9,834 nt of DNA. Source: Bacillota bacterium (GTDB lineage Bacteria > Bacillota > Clostridia > Acetivibrionales > Acetivibrionaceae). Made by a program: the position numbers and the translations under genes. Each line of letters begins with the position of its first letter. Within the stretch, counting starts at the first letter, position 1. The notes below the pieces were generated by a model. That model worked only from the letters and a program-made list of their open reading frames with translations. It did not search any database and was not told where the DNA came from. This document shows, piece after piece, positions 7,960-9,834 of the stretch. The stretch spans positions 1 through 9,834 of the forward strand of contig JAEWSG010000163.1 in assembly GCA_023398495.1 (NCBI GenBank). Direction: 5' to 3'.

Positions 7960-8430
7960 CTAAGTAGCATTTTCAAACTTATCAAGAAATTCTTTTGGAT
8001 TTTTTACGAAAGAATAAGCATCTGATTCTTTGATCACTTTTATAAGATTCTCAATAACAGGCTTTATTACATGTCCATTATTAGTTATCAATAACGCTTT
8101 ATTCTGTCGCGTGAAATCAATTACTAATTTTATAATATCTATTGTAATATCCCTCAAATCTAATCTCAAACTAATTTCGATCAATTGGTTATTATCATAA
8201 AACAGTTCGATACAATTTTTATCTAGAGCACCGAATTGTTTAATATTATCTGCCCAACTTGTGGCAAACTTTAAAGTTTCAGACATTTTAACAAGTGTGA
8301 ACTCATCCAAAGAATAACCTTCCCAAGACTGTATATCTTCGACTTCATTCACATTATCTGGGATGCATTTATATTTTTTTAAGATCTTTTCCTCAGGAAC
8401 AACTATGACATGAAACTGCCAAATAGCCAT
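7960..8430 (-). CDS. Probable immunity protein for the RHS ParB-like toxin
   Basis: This 156-residue cytoplasmic-looking protein has no signal peptide, membrane segment or enzyme motif that I recognise. Its start MAIWQFHVIVVPEE is of a kind I recall from small proteins encoded next to polymorphic toxins, but I cannot assign a named Imm family. The first third is acidic (VNEVEDIQSWEGYSLDEF), and the protein has several likely alternating strands and helices. The ATG at 8430 begins one base after the RHS stop codon and has GGGGGG six bases upstream. The frame is open further upstream (to about 8487), but those starts lie inside the toxin gene without a ribosome binding site. The position directly behind a toxin-tipped RHS gene is the main evidence for an immunity role: it would bind and block the toxin in the producing cell. 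Its base composition is clearly more A/T-rich than the RHS core. Confidence 0.7.
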   Translation of the reverse strand: MAIWQFHVIVVPEEKILKKYKCIPDNVNEVEDIQSWEGYSLDEFTLVKMSETLKFATSWADNIKQFGALDKNCIELFYDNNQLIEISLRLDLRDITIDIIKLVIDFTRQNKALLITNNGHVIKPVIENLIKVIKESDAYSFVKNPKEFLDKFENAT

Positions 8431-8431
8431 T

Positions 8432-9834
8432 TTAATCCCCCCATAATAAATCAATAATTGTTTCATAACCCTTATATGGCAACTCAACTTTTTGGGTTGG
8501 AACTTCTAGCAAACCTAAAATTTTTGCTGCTTGTAATCTATGGTGCCCATCAACAACATATTTTTGACCTTCATATTCAACATATTTTATTGGCTCTTTT
8601 ATACCTTCATTCTTTATTGTATTAACAAACTTTTTGAATTGATTCTTGCTCATAGTAAGCTTATGCGTTGTTTGTAATTCAGAAGGTTTACTTCCCCCAT
8701 TAGCACCATAATCTGCATTATGTACAAGTACATTATACTCCGATACAAAGTATGTATGCCAGTCCTCTACCTCAAAATTATATACCGTTACTGGCTTATC
8801 AAGATACTCAACAGACACTTCCTTTACCTCAAGTATCTCGCCGGAGTACATCACAAGTCTGTCACCAAGTTTCAGCTCTCCTACATTTACCCAACCTTTG
8901 TCATAAACCCAGAATGGATGCTCCAAGGTCGTTCTTATTTCCTGTTCTCCTACCTTTAAGTGTACCAGTTCTTTAACCGTTCTTACAAATATCTTTGCTA
9001 CTTTCTTTAAGCCCTGCTCATCTGTCTCAGTATTTTCAGAGTATACTTCATCTCCAACTTCAATATCCTTTATCTTCTTGTAACCTTCTTTTGTATGGAT
9101 CAGCGTTTCTTCCGTAAAGCAGGTTTTTGAATTGAACAGCTGAGTTTTCAAGGATTTCAAAATAGATAGAGTTACAACAGCCCTAAAAGCTGCCAAAGTA
9201 TAGTTCTCTTCCTTAATCGCTGTATATACTCCTTCGCCTCCACCTATAGCAGCTATAATGCCTAAAAAAGCTCTTAACTCTTCAAGTGTTGCTAATGCAC
9301 CAAATGCTGCTCCACTTAGTGCTCCAGTTTTTAGTCCTTCGACTATGTCAGTTCCATGCAAATAGGCATCTACAGTTCCAATAGCTGCTCCAAAAGCGGC
9401 TCCTTTTGCTGCATTCATTAAAGCCGAGATTGCCACACACCTTATCGTACCCATAACGCCATAAACTTCAAAGGATGCCATTATTTCCGGTATAGAGAAA
9501 TATCCTGTCGGATCAATAAAATTCACCGGACTAGCATTTGCGTAAAGGTATTTGTGAAGGCTTGTCGGGTCGTACAGACTTCCACTATAAGGGTCCATAG
9601 TTATGAAGTTGCCTGTCTGAGGATTCATGTACCTTGCCCTCAGGTAGTAGAAGCCGCTATTTGCATCATATTGTTCCCCTGCAAACATGTAGCTGTTTTG
9701 TGTTGTACCTGTTCTATTCAATATATTCCCGAAGGCATCATAAGTGTACGTATCGGTTACATTGCCGTCTTCATCGGTTAGCCTTCTTGTACTTCCAAGT
9801 CCATCATACTGGAAGTAGCTTGTTACACCGCTTC
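8432..9834 (-). CDS. RHS-repeat protein, C-terminal part, with Hint domain and ParB-like toxin tip (partial)
   Basis: The gene is open at the right window edge; a TTG at 9721 is only an internal codon, since the frame continues upstream as good RHS sequence (YFQYDGLGSTRRLTDEDGN, YTYDAFGNI). From N- to C-terminus one sees the RHS core end (GEQYDANSGFYYLRARYMNP, then FIDPTG near 9514-9500), a long Ala/Gly-rich hydrophobic stretch (about 9470-9150), a Hint domain (9121-8717), and a toxin domain (8716-8435). The RHS part should form the beta-cocoon shell that encloses the toxin, and Hint should release it. The tip carries VDGHHRLQAAKILG, a ParB/sulfiredoxin-type motif found in ParB-like toxin domains, so nucleic acid or nucleotide attack is the likely activity. 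The N-terminal secretion part is outside the window, so the export route is unknown. The immunity gene starts one base after the stop. Confidence 0.92.
   Translation of the reverse strand, partial: SGVTSYFQYDGLGSTRRLTDEDGNVTDTYTYDAFGNILNRTGTTQNSYMFAGEQYDANSGFYYLRARYMNPQTGNFITMDPYSGSLYDPTSLHKYLYANASPVNFIDPTGYFSIPEIMASFEVYGVMGTIRCVAISALMNAAKGAAFGAAIGTVDAYLHGTDIVEGLKTGALSGAAFGALATLEELRAFLGIIAAIGGGEGVYTAIKEENYTLAAFRAVVTLSILKSLKTQLFNSKTCFTEETLIHTKEGYKKIKDIEVGDEVYSENTETDEQGLKKVAKIFVRTVKELVHLKVGEQEIRTTLEHPFWVYDKGWVNVGELKLGDRLVMYSGEILEVKEVSVEYLDKPVTVYNFEVEDWHTYFVSEYNVLVHNADYGANGGSKPSELQTTHKLTMSKNQFKKFVNTIKNEGIKEPIKYVEYEGQKYVVDGHHRLQAAKILGLLEVPTQKVELPYKGYETIIDLLWGD
8437..8442 (-). promoter_or_regulatory. 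Ribosome binding site of the immunity gene
   Basis: A run of six G at 8442-8437, within the last codons of the RHS gene, lies six bases before the ATG at 8430. This position selects the short 156-residue form over the longer open frame. It also links translation of the immunity protein to the end of the toxin gene. Confidence 0.6.
8454..8482 (-). promoter_or_regulatory. Possible internal promoter for the immunity gene
   Basis: TTGCCA (8482-8477, five of six matches to TTGACA) and AATTAT (8459-8454, four of six matches to TATAAT) are 17 bases apart, inside the 3' end of the toxin coding sequence. A promoter here would start transcription about 17 bases before the immunity ATG and allow immunity without toxin expression, as is useful for toxin/immunity pairs. 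The -10 box is weak, so this is only a candidate. Confidence 0.3.
8717..9121 (-). other. Hint (pretoxin) autoprocessing domain within the RHS protein
   Basis: The domain begins with the nucleophile Cys in CFTEETLI (codon 9121-9119). It continues with IKDIEVGDEVYS, the block-B TTLEHPFWV with its conserved Thr and His, and a C-terminal WHTYFVSEYNVLVHN ending in His-Asn (Asn codon 8719-8717). The residue after Asn is Ala, not Cys, Ser or Thr, so protein splicing is not expected. Cleavage at the domain edges, which frees the toxin tip, fits known pretoxin Hint domains. Confidence 0.88.

Larger units (their letters stand above)
8435..8716 (-). other. ParB-like toxin domain at the RHS C-terminus
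   Basis: About 94 residues follow the Hint His-Asn. After a Gly/Ser-rich linker comes KNQFKKFVNTIKNEGIKEP, then IKYVEYEGQKYVVDGHHR (DGHHR codons at 8551-8537) and LQAAKILGL. The order of helix, strand pair, DGxHR and Ala-rich helix is that of the ParB/sulfiredoxin-like fold. Related tips in polymorphic toxins are proposed nucleases. The exact substrate cannot be read from the sequence. Confidence 0.72.

Noticed and set aside
7960..8487. Longer 175-residue form of the immunity protein starting inside the toxin gene.
   Set aside because: The upstream start is a TTG without a ribosome binding site, whereas the ATG at 8430 has GGGGGG at good spacing and gives a family-like N-terminus.
8432..9721. 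Start of the RHS gene at the TTG at 9721.
   Set aside because: No ribosome binding site, and the same frame continues upstream to the window edge as typical RHS sequence, so the gene is partial rather than short.

Overview
This is a low-GC, tightly packed window in which every gene I can support lies on the minus strand, so the genes read from right to left. AGGAGG-type ribosome binding sites, A/T-rich codon use, and a clostridial-style RHS protein with a Hint domain suggest a Firmicute, most likely an anaerobic Clostridia member. Genus cannot be fixed from the sequence alone.

From right to left the layout has three parts. (1) At 9834-7960 is a polymorphic-toxin unit. It holds the C-terminal part of an RHS protein (open at the right window edge) with the end of the RHS core, an Ala/Gly-rich linker, a Hint autoprotease domain and a small ParB-like toxin tip. 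One base after its stop codon follows a 156-residue gene, the probable immunity protein. (2) Positions 7959-7640 hold no gene. They contain a 9-bp hairpin that probably ends the toxin/immunity transcript, and a candidate extended -10 promoter for the next operon. (3) At 7639-490 is a compact three-gene operon: a SNF2-family helicase, a beta-class DNA methyltransferase (Mod) and a type III-like restriction subunit (Res) with DEAD/H helicase motifs and a PD-(D/E)XK nuclease motif. Mod should protect self DNA, Res should translocate on and cut unmodified DNA, and the SNF2 protein adds a second ATP-driven motor whose role is not known.

Directly after res (at 480-1) lies a broken piece of a second RHS gene. 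It has YD-type repeats, no N-terminal part, an upstream in-frame stop and a one-base frameshift near 276-279. The restriction operon is therefore flanked on both sides by RHS coding sequence in the same orientation, which suggests that it was inserted into, or recombined within, a tandem RHS locus. Both parts look like accessory conflict systems: inter-bacterial competition (RHS toxin and immunity) and anti-phage or anti-plasmid defence (SNF2-Mod-Res).

The most interesting points are the extra SNF2 motor coupled to a Mod/Res pair, the placement of this defence operon inside an RHS locus, and the toxin/immunity pair, whose immunity family I cannot name.
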